From Bacteroides clarus YIT 12056 (lineage in GTDB: Bacteria > Bacteroidota > Bacteroidia > Bacteroidales > Bacteroidaceae): 64,000 nucleotides of DNA. The first letter of the stretch is position 1. Each line of letters begins with the position of its first letter. Made by a program: the position numbers and the translations under genes. The stretch is taken from assembly GCF_900129655.1 (NCBI RefSeq), contig NZ_FQWK01000002.1, positions 434,001 to 498,000 of the forward strand. The letters run 5' to 3'. This document shows, one piece after another, positions 8,903 to 18,459 of this stretch. A model generated the notes under the pieces. The model was given only the letters and a program-made list of their open reading frames with translations, was not told the DNA's origin and searched no databases.

Positions 8903-11002
8903 TTATAATGATATGCGCACAGAACCTTTTTCAGAAAGGGAAAGATAAGAAATTCCCAGTCGAATACAATCATTGATAATCCTCTCCTGATAATAATCGG
9001 AAACGGATGAGTCTATCACTACCGTACCCACTTCAAATAAAGAAACCAGCTCTTTTATACCGCCTTTATATCCCTGAGAAACATATAAATAGTCAATAGA
9101 GATGGGAATATCGGCAACTCTATTCCGCCAACGGTTATCGCACAGCAGGCAAATACGTTTTCCTGCATAAAACACGATTTGATTCCGGACAGAAATATCC
9201 GGCGCAGAATAATCTCCCGTTATTACGGCAGGAGATTTCAGACGCAAACGGTTCCAATGGGGAGTAAGCGCACGTTCCAAACGGGTAATATCGGACAGGC
9301 TGTCAGTACAAACCAGCCATGAATAAGAGTTATCGGTCAAACAATGTACCGCAGGACACCCCCGGACATTATAGAAGACAAGGCTGCGACGGGAAGCATC
9401 CGCCATAAACGAATACGAATGATAGGAAACGCAAAGCAGCAGAGCGGACAAAGCGATATAAACATTCGTTGCCGTACGCCTTGTTACGGCACGGCACAAT
9501 AACAACAAAGAGAAATAGAACAGAAAGACCTCCCGGATATCCATCCGGATATGGTCGATAGAGGCCAAAGGAAGTTGCTCAATCCAACGGAGCACCGTAT
9601 TTTGCAGTCGAATCAACATCTCTGTCATCTCTGCAAAGAAATGTTGCAAGCTGGGAAAAGGAGTTAAGGCAAGCAATACAACAGTCGCATACACAATCAA
9701 CGACACCAGCGGAATCACCCATAAGTTTGTCAGGAGAAAATGCGTGGAAAAACGTGAGAAATAAAGCATGACCAGAGGCGCCGTCCCTATTTGGGCGGCT
9801 ATGGAAACGGTTATTAAGGCCCAAACTTTTCGCAGCGCCGTATTTTTAACCGGCAACAAGCCGTATAACCCGGGTTGCAGGAGCAAAATCGCCGTAACAG
9901 CCGCAAAAGACAGTTGAAAACCAACATCAAACAACCATACGGGATTGAACAATAACATCAAGAAAGCCGTAGCTCCCAACGTATTCAGCGTCAGCCTTTG
10001 GCAAGCGGGGAATAGAGCGGAAAGCAGCCAAAACGAGCACATGATAACAGCGCGTACCACAGAAGAGGACAATCCGGTAAGAAAAGCAAATCCCCATAAA
10101 GACAAGATTACCGACAGCAGCAAAAAGGGTTTCAAAAACCGCCACCTGTTCCACAAAGGCGATAAAACAAACAATAATAAAGCCGAAATGAAACCGATAT
10201 GCAATCCGGAAAGCGCCAGTACATGGCTGGCTCCGGCTACTGAATATGTCTCGATTACATGCTCGCTCAGCTCTTCCTTGCAGCCTACCGTAAGCGCAGA
10301 AAGTATCGCCAGCTCATCCCCGTGGAAACCCATATTCCGATACCCTGCAACCATCTTATCACGGCAGTCCGAAGCCTGCTGACGAAAAGTAGAGGAACCG
10401 TCACAACCAATTCTGCGCCAATATCCGGCATGTACATAAGCGCTTCCGCAGATTCCCTTTCTGAGAAGATAACGGGCATAATCGAATTCATCCGGATTTC
10501 CATTATTCACCGGTGGAGACAAACGGGCATAAACCAACAGCCTGTCCCCTCTTTTCAGAGAATATGCCGCAGAATCTTTAGGGAAATAAAATAGGAAGGT
10601 CTTTTCTGAAAAGTCATATAAGAGTGTGTCCTTCAACACTTCTCCTCTCAAAACGGCATGAAACAGAATACTGTTTTTCTTGATTTCCGGCTTTGCCGTA
10701 AGAACAACCTGATAAGCGGAAGATTTTTCCGTATTCGGAAATGCATGGTCAGCCTGCTTTAACTGTAAACTTACCAAAGCCCCGCCCAATACGAAACAAG
10801 CCAAAAATACGACAACCCCATATAGCTTACAAAGGGCATAATACTTACGGCTGAGAAGATATGCGCCTATCAACAGCAGGATTACAGCTATCCATAGACT
10901 GGCAGGCAGTATATAAGGATATTTATCCCCATATACTATTCCACCGACCAACGGCATCAACAGTCGCAGGAAAGGATGCCGTTGTAAGTTGTCTGTTATC
11001 AA
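8903..11002 (-). CDS. ComEC/Rec2-type membrane protein
   Basis: The product has 699 residues and many hydrophobic segments. The N-terminal 200 residues resemble the DUF4131 region (two or three membrane helices, then a soluble OB-like part). The competence core follows (about 225-500), starting LSALTVGCKEELSEHVIETY and containing the hallmark SGLHIGFISALL. In competent bacteria ComEC forms the inner-membrane channel for single-stranded DNA. The C-terminal part is short, and I find no HxHxDH metallo-beta-lactamase motif, so the nuclease-like domain of long ComEC proteins is missing or degenerate. The start codon follows the rpe stop by only 6 bases, so the two are co-transcribed. Confidence 0.9.
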   Translation of the reverse strand: MITDNLQRHPFLRLLMPLVGGIVYGDKYPYILPASLWIAVILLLIGAYLLSRKYYALCKLYGVVVFLACFVLGGALVSLQLKQADHAFPNTEKSSAYQVVLTAKPEIKKNSILFHAVLRGEVLKDTLLYDFSEKTFLFYFPKDSAAYSLKRGDRLLVYARLSPPVNNGNPDEFDYARYLLRKGICGSAYVHAGYWRRIGCDGSSTFRQQASDCRDKMVAGYRNMGFHGDELAILSALTVGCKEELSEHVIETYSVAGASHVLALSGLHIGFISALLLFVLSPLWNRWRFLKPFLLLSVILSLWGFAFLTGLSSSVVRAVIMCSFWLLSALFPACQRLTLNTLGATAFLMLLFNPVWLFDVGFQLSFAAVTAILLLQPGLYGLLPVKNTALRKVWALITVSIAAQIGTAPLVMLYFSRFSTHFLLTNLWVIPLVSLIVYATVVLLALTPFPSLQHFFAEMTEMLIRLQNTVLRWIEQLPLASIDHIRMDIREVFLFYFSLLLLCRAVTRRTATNVYIALSALLLCVSYHSYSFMADASRRSLVFYNVRGCPAVHCLTDNSYSWLVCTDSLSDITRLERALTPHWNRLRLKSPAVITGDYSAPDISVRNQIVFYAGKRICLLCDNRWRNRVADIPISIDYLYVSQGYKGGIKELVSLFEVGTVVIDSSVSDYYQERIINDCIRLGISYLSLSEKGSVRISL

Positions 11003-11008
11003 TAAATA

Positions 11009-11659
11009 TTACAGATTCTTCAAAGCGCGGATGGCTTCCGCCGGATCAGGAGCCGAAAAGACGGCGTTACCGGCTACCAAAGCATTAGCGCCTGCCTCTA
11101 CCAAACGGGCGCCTGTCTCTAAATTCACACCACCGTCAACCTCTATCAGAGCCTCCGAACCGGTCACCGTTATCAATTCACGCAACTCGCGCACCTTATC
11201 AACGGTATGCTCGATAAATTTCTGACCGCCGAATCCCGGATTTACCCCCATTATCAATACCATATAAACATCATCTATGATGTCCCTCAACATAGCCACA
11301 GGAGTAGCCGGGTTGATAGTAACCGCAGGCAGCATTCCCGCTTCACGGATTTGCTGCACTACCCGATGCAGATGCGGACACGCCTCATAGTGCACGTTCA
11401 TTATACGCGCCCCCAAAGCCTTTACTTCAGGAATAAACTTTTCCGGTTGCACTATCATCAAATGCACGTCCAAAGGCTTTTCCGTAAGCTTCGCCACATA
11501 TTTCAGCACAGGAAAGCCGAAAGAGATGTTGGGAACAAACACGCCGTCCATTATATCGATGTGCACCCAGTCGGCTTCACTGCCGTTAATCATTTCAATA
11601 TCATTTGCCAAATACGCAAAATCGGCAGACAGTATGGAAGGGGATATTATAGGTTTCAT
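11009..11659 (-). CDS. rpe: Ribulose-phosphate 3-epimerase
   Basis: The 216-residue TIM-barrel enzyme interconverts ribulose-5-phosphate and xylulose-5-phosphate in the pentose phosphate pathway. Visible family signatures: SPSILSADF at the N-terminus, HIDIMDGVFVPNISFG (metal ligand His33 and Asp35), a second metal His in LDVHLMI, the loop VNPGFGGQKF, and EVDGGVN near the C-terminus. The length is standard. It sits between fmt (70 bases upstream) and comEC (6 bases downstream). Confidence 0.96.
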   Translation of the reverse strand: MKPIISPSILSADFAYLANDIEMINGSEADWVHIDIMDGVFVPNISFGFPVLKYVAKLTEKPLDVHLMIVQPEKFIPEVKALGARIMNVHYEACPHLHRVVQQIREAGMLPAVTINPATPVAMLRDIIDDVYMVLIMGVNPGFGGQKFIEHTVDKVRELRELITVTGSEALIEVDGGVNLETGARLVEAGANALVAGNAVFSAPDPAEAIRALKNL

Positions 11660-11729
11660 ATCAGTTACATTCTATTAGGTTACATGAATTACAACAAACA
11701 AATATACAGAAAAGATTTCAGATTAACAG

Positions 11730-12704
11730 TCAGCGCACCTTGTATTCTTCTGTCAATTTAAATCCCCGTAACAGTTCATCCGTTTTCAGCCGTTTCTTAC
11801 CCGGAAGCTGCAACGCGTTCACACTAATCCAGCCGTCTGCGCCCGCTATACGAATATACGTCTTACCGTCGGTCTGCAAAGTTCCGGGGGCGAATGAGTG
11901 CGGGCGTTCCACTTTCTCCGTTTCAAATATTTTCAGAACCACTACCGTTCCGTCCGGCTGTACCAGTTCCGTCCATGCGGCGGGATAGGGAGACAGACCG
12001 CGGATAAAATCATAAATGCGCTTGACCGGCTGGCTCCAATCGATACGGCAAGTATCTTTGAATATCTTGGGAGCCGGACGCAGTTCGCCCGCTACAACCA
12101 TTTCTTCCTGTGGAACGGATCTTACCGCATCGGCAAGAATAGCGTCCACCGTTTCCGTTACCAAACGGCCGCCAAGCATCATCAGCTTGTCATGAACAAT
12201 ACCGACATTATCCGTGTCAGCAATCGGGACACGGACTTGTTGGATAACCTCTCCCGTATCTATTTCATGTTTCAAGAAGAAAGTAGTGATACCCGTTTCC
12301 GTGTCACCGTTGATAACCGCCCAGTTGATAGGAGCGGCGCCGCGGTATTGCGGTAGCAACGAAGCATGCAGATTGAAAGTTCCCAAACGCGGCATATTCC
12401 ACACCACTTCCGGCAACATCCTGAAAGCGACTACAATCTGTAAATCGGCGTTCCAAGCGCGCAAAGCCCCGACAAACGTTTCGTCTTTCAACTTTTCAGG
12501 CTGGAGAAGCGGTAAGTCATGCTCCAGCGCATATTGTTTCACCGGAGAGAATTGCACCTTATGCCCTCGCCCTGCCGGCTTATCGGGCATAGTAATCACT
12601 CCTACTACATTATATCCGCCTTCCACGAGGCAGCGCAAGGGTTCCACCGCAAATTCGGGAGTACCCATATATACAATCCGTAAATCTTCTTTCTTCATAA
12701 TCAT
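11730..12704 (-). CDS. fmt: Methionyl-tRNA formyltransferase
   Basis: This 324-residue enzyme formylates initiator Met-tRNA. The N-terminal formyltransferase domain carries MGTPEFAVEPL and the catalytic block NLHASLLPQYRGAAPINWA with the key His, then GDTETGITTF. The C-terminal OB-fold domain (about 215-320) contains RIDWSQPVKRIYDFIRGLSPYP. Two starts are possible: the ATG used here or the ATG two codons later (MKKEDLR), which has a purine-rich AAGAGATG just before it. The gene begins 5 bases after the ClC gene stops. Confidence 0.95.
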   Translation of the reverse strand: MIMKKEDLRIVYMGTPEFAVEPLRCLVEGGYNVVGVITMPDKPAGRGHKVQFSPVKQYALEHDLPLLQPEKLKDETFVGALRAWNADLQIVVAFRMLPEVVWNMPRLGTFNLHASLLPQYRGAAPINWAVINGDTETGITTFFLKHEIDTGEVIQQVRVPIADTDNVGIVHDKLMMLGGRLVTETVDAILADAVRSVPQEEMVVAGELRPAPKIFKDTCRIDWSQPVKRIYDFIRGLSPYPAAWTELVQPDGTVVVLKIFETEKVERPHSFAPGTLQTDGKTYIRIAGADGWISVNALQLPGKKRLKTDELLRGFKLTEEYKVR

Positions 12705-12709
12705 CTCTT

Positions 12710-14500
12710 TTAATCTTCCGAAAAATGTACCAATACCTGACGGTACGAGTTGAATATCTTCGATTTGGAAACGAAACCGAGGTACTTGCCCTCTTCATCC
12801 ACTACCGGCAGATTCCATGCTTTCGTATCGTCGAAAGTACGCATCACCTGCTCCATGCTGTCCGTATTATAAAGACGCGCCGGAGCGGAAGTCATCAATT
12901 TACCCACCGTAAAACGATGATACAGTTCCTGGCGGAACATGATATTGCGTATATCGTCCAGCAAGACAATACCGATTAGTTTACCCTCATTATCCGTTAC
13001 CGGAAATATATTGCGGTGAGAAGCGGAGATAGCCTTCACCAATTCGGCAAGTTCCATCTCCGGATGCACTGCGATAAAATCTTTCTCTACCACATTTTCC
13101 ACTTTCATCAACGTCAGCACCGCCTTATCCTTATGATGCGTCAGCAGTTCTCCCTTCTTTGCCAAACGCATGGAGTAAATGCTATGCGGCTCAAAAACGA
13201 TAATCGTCAAATAAGAGCTGACCGAAACTATCATCAGCGGCAGGAACAAGTCGTACCCTCCCGTCAACTCGGCAATCAGGAATACGCCCGTCAGCGGCGC
13301 GTGCATGACACCGCTCATCACTCCCGCCATCCCCATCAGGGCAAAATTCTTTTCGGGCAGAAAAGCGGTGGTCTCAAACTCATTGCTGAAGTGGGAGAAT
13401 ACGAATCCGGCAATACATCCCAAATAAAGAGAAGGCGCAAAAATACCACCGCACCCGCCACCGCCATTCGTTGCGCTCGAAGCGAAAACCTTAAACAGGA
13501 TTATCAGCATCAGGTACAACAGCAGCAACTGGCTATGACCGTAGAAGAAAGAGTTATTCATTACCGTATCCCACTCTATTTTGCTTGTACCGTTAAGCAG
13601 CAATTCTATCGTATCATAACCCTCACCGTAAAGCGGCGGGAAAAGGAATATCAGAATACTCAACATGGAACCGCCCACCAGCAGTTTCTTATAAGGAACT
13701 TTCAGTTTACCGAACATACCCTCCACCGAATTCATGGCACGGGTAAAATAAAGAGAAACCAGTCCGCAGAAAATACCCAGCATAATCACATAGGGAATAC
13801 GCTCCAGTTCAAAGGCTTGGTCAAGATGAAACTTAAACATGGCTTCCGTACCCGTCACGATATAAGAAACGGTCGCCGCCGTCACTGCCGAAATCAGCAA
13901 TGGAAGCAGCGAGGACATGGTCAAGTCTATCATCAGCACCTCCAACGTAAACACAAGCCCCGCAATCGGAGCTTTGAAAATACCCGCCACAGCACCGGCG
14001 GCGCCACATCCCACCAGTAACATAAGCGTACGGTGCTCCATTTTGAACAGACTTCCCAGATTAGAGCCGATGGCCGAGCCTGTAAGCACAATCGGCGCCT
14101 CCGCTCCGACCGAACCACCGAACCCGATTGTTATGGAACTGGCGATAATGGACGACCACGTATTATGCCGTTTGATACGTCCCTGCCTGCGGGATATGGC
14201 ATATAGAATTTTCGTAACTCCATGACTGATATCATCCTTTACGACATAGCGTACAAACAGCCCTGCCAAAAAGATTCCCACCACCGGATATATCAAATAC
14301 TGGTAATTAGCCTCTGTCGTATCGAAGTTCTCCGTAAGAAAGTTCTGTATCCAGTGTATCAGCATTTTCAATATCAATGCGGCAAATGCCGTAAAGATAC
14401 CGACCAGAAAGCTAAGAACCAGAATAAACCGTTTCTCCTTAACATTCTTCTCACGCCAAATGATAAAGCGTTGTAACCAACCTCTTTCTTCTCCAGCCAT
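12710..14500 (-). CDS. ClC-family chloride channel or antiporter with CBS pair
   Basis: The 596-residue product has a ClC membrane core (about residues 25-430, ten or more hydrophobic segments) and two C-terminal CBS domains (about 460-590: VEKDFIAVHPEM..., VGKLMTSAPARLYNTDSM...). The selectivity-filter motif GREGP of ClC-ec1 appears as GAEAP in GGSVGAEAPIVLTG, so the gating Glu is kept while the neighbouring residues differ; GGGGCGGIFAPSLYLG is the GIFAP motif. CBS pairs often bind adenine nucleotides. It lies 5 bases downstream of the threonylcarbamoyl-AMP synthase gene. Channel versus proton-coupled exchange cannot be settled by eye. Confidence 0.93.
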   Translation of the reverse strand: MAGEERGWLQRFIIWREKNVKEKRFILVLSFLVGIFTAFAALILKMLIHWIQNFLTENFDTTEANYQYLIYPVVGIFLAGLFVRYVVKDDISHGVTKILYAISRRQGRIKRHNTWSSIIASSITIGFGGSVGAEAPIVLTGSAIGSNLGSLFKMEHRTLMLLVGCGAAGAVAGIFKAPIAGLVFTLEVLMIDLTMSSLLPLLISAVTAATVSYIVTGTEAMFKFHLDQAFELERIPYVIMLGIFCGLVSLYFTRAMNSVEGMFGKLKVPYKKLLVGGSMLSILIFLFPPLYGEGYDTIELLLNGTSKIEWDTVMNNSFFYGHSQLLLLYLMLIILFKVFASSATNGGGGCGGIFAPSLYLGCIAGFVFSHFSNEFETTAFLPEKNFALMGMAGVMSGVMHAPLTGVFLIAELTGGYDLFLPLMIVSVSSYLTIIVFEPHSIYSMRLAKKGELLTHHKDKAVLTLMKVENVVEKDFIAVHPEMELAELVKAISASHRNIFPVTDNEGKLIGIVLLDDIRNIMFRQELYHRFTVGKLMTSAPARLYNTDSMEQVMRTFDDTKAWNLPVVDEEGKYLGFVSKSKIFNSYRQVLVHFSED

Positions 14501-14505
14501 CTTCC

Positions 14506-15069
14506 TTATTCACGGATTATTTTAATCACCCCGCCTTTACCCAGTTTAATAATGCTGGACGGCTTCGGATTACTCATCTCTTCTTGCCGATAACCTACAA
14601 TATAATCTACGGCCGACTTAACCTCCTCACTTATTTCACTGAAATTCTTCGGTGAGGGTTGCCCGCTGATATTGGCAGAGGTAGAAACAATCGCCTTGCG
14701 GAACTGCTGGCAAAGACGTTTGGAGAACTCTTCATTCGTCACCCTGATACCTGCGCTGCCGTCCTCCGCCAGCAAATTTGCCGCCAGATTACGTGCGCCC
14801 GAATAAATAATAGTCAACGGTTTGTCTGCCAAATCTATCAAGTCCCATGCCACTTCCGGGACATCCCGAACATAGAAATCCACCTTTACGGAAGAATCTA
14901 CCAACACCAGCATCGCCTTGCTGTCCTGACGCTGCTTTATTTCATATACACGGCGCACCGCATCTTCGTTGGTAGCGTCACAACCAATACCCCAAACGGT
15001 ATCGGTGGGATACAGAATTACCCCGCCTTCCCGCATTACCTGGCAGGCTTTTTTAATGTCTTCTATCAT
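14506..15069 (-). CDS. L-threonylcarbamoyladenylate synthase (Sua5/YciO/YrdC)
   Basis: The enzyme makes threonylcarbamoyl-AMP for the t6A modification of ANN-decoding tRNAs. Signatures: GGVILYPTDTVWGIGCDA at the N-terminus, the K-x-R type motif EIKQRQDSKAMLVLV, and STSANISGQPSP. The frame is open back to a GTG at 15099, but that codon lies next to the -7 element at 15101-15108 and at or before the expected transcript start, so I place the start at the ATG at 15069 (MIEDIKKACQ, 187 residues). It is the short, single-domain YrdC type without the Sua5 C-terminal domain, and the first gene of the long operon that ends with glmM. Confidence 0.92.
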   Translation of the reverse strand: MIEDIKKACQVMREGGVILYPTDTVWGIGCDATNEDAVRRVYEIKQRQDSKAMLVLVDSSVKVDFYVRDVPEVAWDLIDLADKPLTIIYSGARNLAANLLAEDGSAGIRVTNEEFSKRLCQQFRKAIVSTSANISGQPSPKNFSEISEEVKSAVDYIVGYRQEEMSNPKPSSIIKLGKGGVIKIIRE

Positions 15070-15100
15070 TTCTTGATATATAAATACTGTGATTAACACG

Positions 15101-15108
15101 CAAAAGTA
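15101..15108 (-). promoter_or_regulatory. -7 element of the Sua5-to-glmM operon
   Basis: The minus strand reads TACTTTTG, about 30 bases before the chosen ATG at 15069. It decides against the longer GTG start at 15099. Confidence 0.65.
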
Positions 15109-15149
15109 GTAAATTCGCCCCGATTACAAACAAAGTTTAAGAGAAAACA

Positions 15150-15581
15150 ATGGAAGAGATTAAATTTAACCACACCCTACCTATACAACTGCGCTTCAAC
15201 GACGTCGACAAATTCGGTCACGTCAACAACACCGTCTACTTCTCTTTTTATGATTTGGGTAAGACAGAATATTTTGCTTCCGTATGTCCGCATGTCGACT
15301 GGCAAAAAGACGGCATCGTCGTCGTCCATATAGAAGCCGATTTTCTTGCGCAGATTTATGGTTCCGACCACATTGCCGTACAAACCGCCGTAACAAAAAT
15401 CGGAACAAAAAGTTTTCATCTCGCCCAACGCGTCATAGATACTGAAACGCAGGAAGTGAAATGCATCTGTACCTCTGTCATGGTAACGTACGACCTCAGC
15501 AAACATGAGTCCAAACCGCTGACAGAAGAATGGATTGAAGCAATCTGTAAATACGAAGGACGGGATTTACGTAAAAAATAA
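15150..15581 (+). CDS. 4HBT hot-dog acyl-CoA thioesterase
   Basis: A 143-residue single hot-dog-fold protein of the YbgC/FadM-like 4-hydroxybenzoyl-CoA thioesterase family. The active-site region FNDVDKFGHVNNTVYFSFYD has the conserved Asp followed by the long helix. The rest (EADFLAQIYGSDHIAVQTAVTKIGTKSF) fits the family. It probably hydrolyses an acyl-CoA, but the acyl group cannot be inferred. It is transcribed divergently from the Sua5-type gene and stands alone. Confidence 0.88.
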   Translation: MEEIKFNHTLPIQLRFNDVDKFGHVNNTVYFSFYDLGKTEYFASVCPHVDWQKDGIVVVHIEADFLAQIYGSDHIAVQTAVTKIGTKSFHLAQRVIDTETQEVKCICTSVMVTYDLSKHESKPLTEEWIEAICKYEGRDLRKK

Positions 15582-15594
15582 AGAGCCTGTCCCG

Positions 15595-15651
15595 GTATAC
15601 ATACGGCTTAGAGTATCTCTGCATACAGTCAGGGATAGCTAAGCCGTATAC
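15595..15651 (+). terminator. Hairpin after the thioesterase gene
   Basis: ATACGGCTTAG (15601-15611) pairs with CTAAGCCGTAT (15639-15649), and GTATAC recurs at both outer ends. There is only a short T-run after it (near 15665), so it may be a terminator or a small repeat. It lies between the thioesterase gene and the convergent yaaA. Confidence 0.5.
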
Positions 15652-15735
15652 CGATATACTCTCATTTTTTACTGTATAACGGCAAAACCCACCTATTTCA
15701 TCGCATCTGTTTATAGTATCGGTAATTGTCCGGGC

Positions 15736-16500
15736 TTATCCCAACGTAAACAGCAAGTGACTATCCGTACTGCGTTTCTCATCGAAGGCGAAGCCTTCCC
15801 ACGAAAAGCCTCTCAAATCTTCAGGACGTTCAATACGGTTCTTAATGATGTAACGCACCATCTCGCCCCGGCACATCTTCGCATAAATAACAACCGTTTT
15901 CAGCTGCCCGCCCTTCCAAACCTGAAAATCAGGGGTAACAACCCGTACTTCTTCTTCCACCCGCTTCCAATCGAACAAATCTTTCATCTCACCGCTTGCC
16001 AGATTAATCAGTACACCGCCCCGGCTTTTGATTTCTTCCATAAAATAATCTGTCAGCAGCGGTTTCCAATAATTGAACATGGAAAGCCCGCCTTTTTCGG
16101 GCAGTCGTACATCACCCTCCAGACGATAAGGCTTGATTCCATCCAGCGGGCGGAGCAACCCATAGAGAAAAGAAGTGATACGGAGATGATTTTGCGCATA
16201 ACGGAAATCATCAGCCGTAAATTCCTTTGGCAGAATACGTTTAAAAACAGCCCCTGTATATGCGCCGATTGCCGGCATAGGGTGATTGTCTTCCGAGCAG
16301 AAATCGTGAAAACGAACCCTGTTTTCCGCAGCGATCCTGGCATTCACCCTCAAGAGTTTTTCCAACTCTGCGGCAGGTATCTGCGACATTTCCAACGCAT
16401 TCGCAACAGCTTCCGTTTCAAAATGCGGAACGGTTACTTCGGGTACCTTTAAAGAGCAACGCGACGCCATAGTCTTGGCGCAAGAAATGAAAGTAAGCAT
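15736..16500 (-). CDS. yaaA: Peroxide stress protein YaaA (UPF0246)
   Basis: The 254-residue product matches the YaaA/DUF328 family over its length: MLTFISCAKTM at the N-terminus, AIGAYTGAVFKR, RITSFLYGLLRPLDGIKPYRLE, LINLASGEM, and the end GFAFDEKRSTDSHLLF. In E. coli YaaA lowers free intracellular iron and protects DNA and protein during peroxide stress. The gene has its own -7 element and is monocistronic, convergent with the thioesterase gene and divergent from recJ. Confidence 0.93.
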   Translation of the reverse strand: MLTFISCAKTMASRCSLKVPEVTVPHFETEAVANALEMSQIPAAELEKLLRVNARIAAENRVRFHDFCSEDNHPMPAIGAYTGAVFKRILPKEFTADDFRYAQNHLRITSFLYGLLRPLDGIKPYRLEGDVRLPEKGGLSMFNYWKPLLTDYFMEEIKSRGGVLINLASGEMKDLFDWKRVEEEVRVVTPDFQVWKGGQLKTVVIYAKMCRGEMVRYIIKNRIERPEDLRGFSWEGFAFDEKRSTDSHLLFTLG

Positions 16501-16551
16501 AATTTCAGCCTGTTTTTAATGAACAAAAGTCTTCTACTTATTTAGACCTTA

Positions 16552-16559
16552 CAAAAATA
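16552..16559 (-). promoter_or_regulatory. -7 element for yaaA
   Basis: The minus strand reads TATTTTTG, matching TAnnTTTG, 52 bases before the yaaA start codon. Confidence 0.5.
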
Positions 16560-16739
16560 AGAGGATTTTAGGAGAGAATACGCATCGTTAAGAATATTTT
16601 CTATAGAATTCACATCGGTTTCAAGAGTTTTTCATACCTTTACAGCTTGTTGGAGAAATAGCATATATCAAGCGGACGGTGAAAAGTCCTTTTTGTTCTC
16701 CGGCACTTTGCGATAGAAAAAGAAAAAATAATATATAAA

Positions 16740-18455
16740 ATGACTCACAAATGGAATTATTTACCCATTACATCCGATCAGGCAGAAGCAAGCCAACGAC
16801 TGGCCCAAGAATTAGGGATTAGCCCTGTACTTGGGGAATTGCTGGTGGAGCGGGGAATAACAACGGCAGCTGCCGCCAAAAAGTTTTTCCGCCCGCAACT
16901 ACCGGATTTGTACGACCCGTTCCTCATGAAAGATATGGACGTGGCCGTAGAGCGCCTGAACAAGGCAATGGGAAAGAAAGAGCGCATTCTGATTTATGGA
17001 GATTATGATGTGGACGGAACCACCGCCGTGGCTTTGGTCTACAAGTTTATTCAACAGTTCTACTCGAACATAGACTATTACATACCCGACCGCTACAACG
17101 AAGGGTATGGAGTTTCAACCAAAGGTGTGGACTACGCCGCCGAAACCGGTGTGGGACTGATTATCGTATTGGATTGCGGCATCAAGGCCGTAGACGAAAT
17201 CGCATACGCCAAAGAAAAAGGCATCGACTTCATCATCTGCGACCACCACGTGCCCGATGAGATATTGCCCCCTGCCGTAGCCATATTGAACGCCAAGCGC
17301 GAAGACAATACTTATCCCTACGAACACCTTTCGGGTTGCGGGGTAGGCTTTAAATTCATGCAGGCGTTTGCCATCAGCAACGGCATCGAGTTTCATCACC
17401 TGATTCCCCTGTTGGACTTGGTTGCGGTCAGCATCGCTTCGGACATCGTACCGATTATGGGAGAGAACCGCATACTTGCCTATCATGGTCTGAAACAGCT
17501 CAACAGCAATCCGAGCGTAGGACTGAAAGCCATCATCGACGTGTGCGGACTGTCGGAAAAAGAAATTACCGTCAGCGATATAGTATTCAAGATAGGCCCG
17601 CGCATCAACGCATCGGGACGTATTCAGAACGGTAAGGAAGCGGTAGACCTGCTGACGGAAAAGGATTTCTCGCTCGCTTTGGAAAAGGCCGGGCAAATCA
17701 ACCAATATAACGAAACCCGTAAGGACCTCGACAAGACAATGACCGAAGAGGCCAATCAAATCGTTGCCGAACTGGAAGGACTGGCCGACCGCCGTTCTAT
17801 CGTGTTGTACAACGAAGACTGGCACAAAGGGGTAATCGGCATTGTGGCTTCCCGCCTGACGGAAGTATATTATCGTCCGGCCGTAGTACTGACCCGTACG
17901 GATGATATGGCGACCGGTTCGGCACGCTCCGTTTCCGGCTTTGATGTATACAAAGCCATCGAATATTGCAGGGATTTGCTGGAGAATTTCGGCGGTCACA
18001 CCTATGCCGCCGGACTGTCCATGAAGGTGGAAAACGTTCCCGCCTTCACCGAACGTTTTGAAGAATTCGTTTCACAGCATATCCTGCCGGAACAAACCAG
18101 CGCCGTAATCGACATCAACGCAGAAATCGACTTCCGGGATATTACGCCCAAATTCTGCAACGATTTAAAAAAGTTCAACCCGTTTGGTCCCGACAACACC
18201 AAACCTGTCTTCTGTACCCATAACGTGTACGACTACGGAACCAGTAAAGTCGTAGGACGCGACCAGGAACATATCAAACTGGAATTAGTGGATAACAAAT
18301 CGAACAATGTAATGAACGGCATCGCTTTCGGACAAAGTTCCCACGTTCGCTACATCAAGACCAAACGTTCGTTTGACATTTGCTACACCATTGAAGAAAA
18401 CACCCACAAACGGGGAGAAGTGCAATTGCAAATCGAAGACATAAAACCGAATTAG
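16740..18455 (+). CDS. recJ: Single-stranded-DNA-specific exonuclease RecJ
   Basis: The 571-residue protein is a full-length RecJ, the 5'-3' ssDNA exonuclease of recombinational and mismatch repair. DHH core motifs: LIYGDYDVDGTTAVAL, LDCGIKAVDE, ICDHHVPDEILP, and KIGPRINASGRI. The DHHA1 part has GIVASRLTE and GGHTYAAGL (residues about 415-425), and an OB-fold completes the C-terminus. Upstream is a 239-base gap with only weak promoter candidates (a TACCTTTA near 16636). recQ follows after 97 bases, so the two recombination genes may share a transcript. Confidence 0.95.
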   Translation: MTHKWNYLPITSDQAEASQRLAQELGISPVLGELLVERGITTAAAAKKFFRPQLPDLYDPFLMKDMDVAVERLNKAMGKKERILIYGDYDVDGTTAVALVYKFIQQFYSNIDYYIPDRYNEGYGVSTKGVDYAAETGVGLIIVLDCGIKAVDEIAYAKEKGIDFIICDHHVPDEILPPAVAILNAKREDNTYPYEHLSGCGVGFKFMQAFAISNGIEFHHLIPLLDLVAVSIASDIVPIMGENRILAYHGLKQLNSNPSVGLKAIIDVCGLSEKEITVSDIVFKIGPRINASGRIQNGKEAVDLLTEKDFSLALEKAGQINQYNETRKDLDKTMTEEANQIVAELEGLADRRSIVLYNEDWHKGVIGIVASRLTEVYYRPAVVLTRTDDMATGSARSVSGFDVYKAIEYCRDLLENFGGHTYAAGLSMKVENVPAFTERFEEFVSQHILPEQTSAVIDINAEIDFRDITPKFCNDLKKFNPFGPDNTKPVFCTHNVYDYGTSKVVGRDQEHIKLELVDNKSNNVMNGIAFGQSSHVRYIKTKRSFDICYTIEENTHKRGEVQLQIEDIKPN

Positions 18456-18459
18456 TTTA

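Noticed and set aside
13016..14020. Plus-strand frame of 334 codons, His/Gln/Arg-rich
   Set aside because: It is antisense to the ClC gene; the unusual composition reflects the complement of membrane-protein codons.
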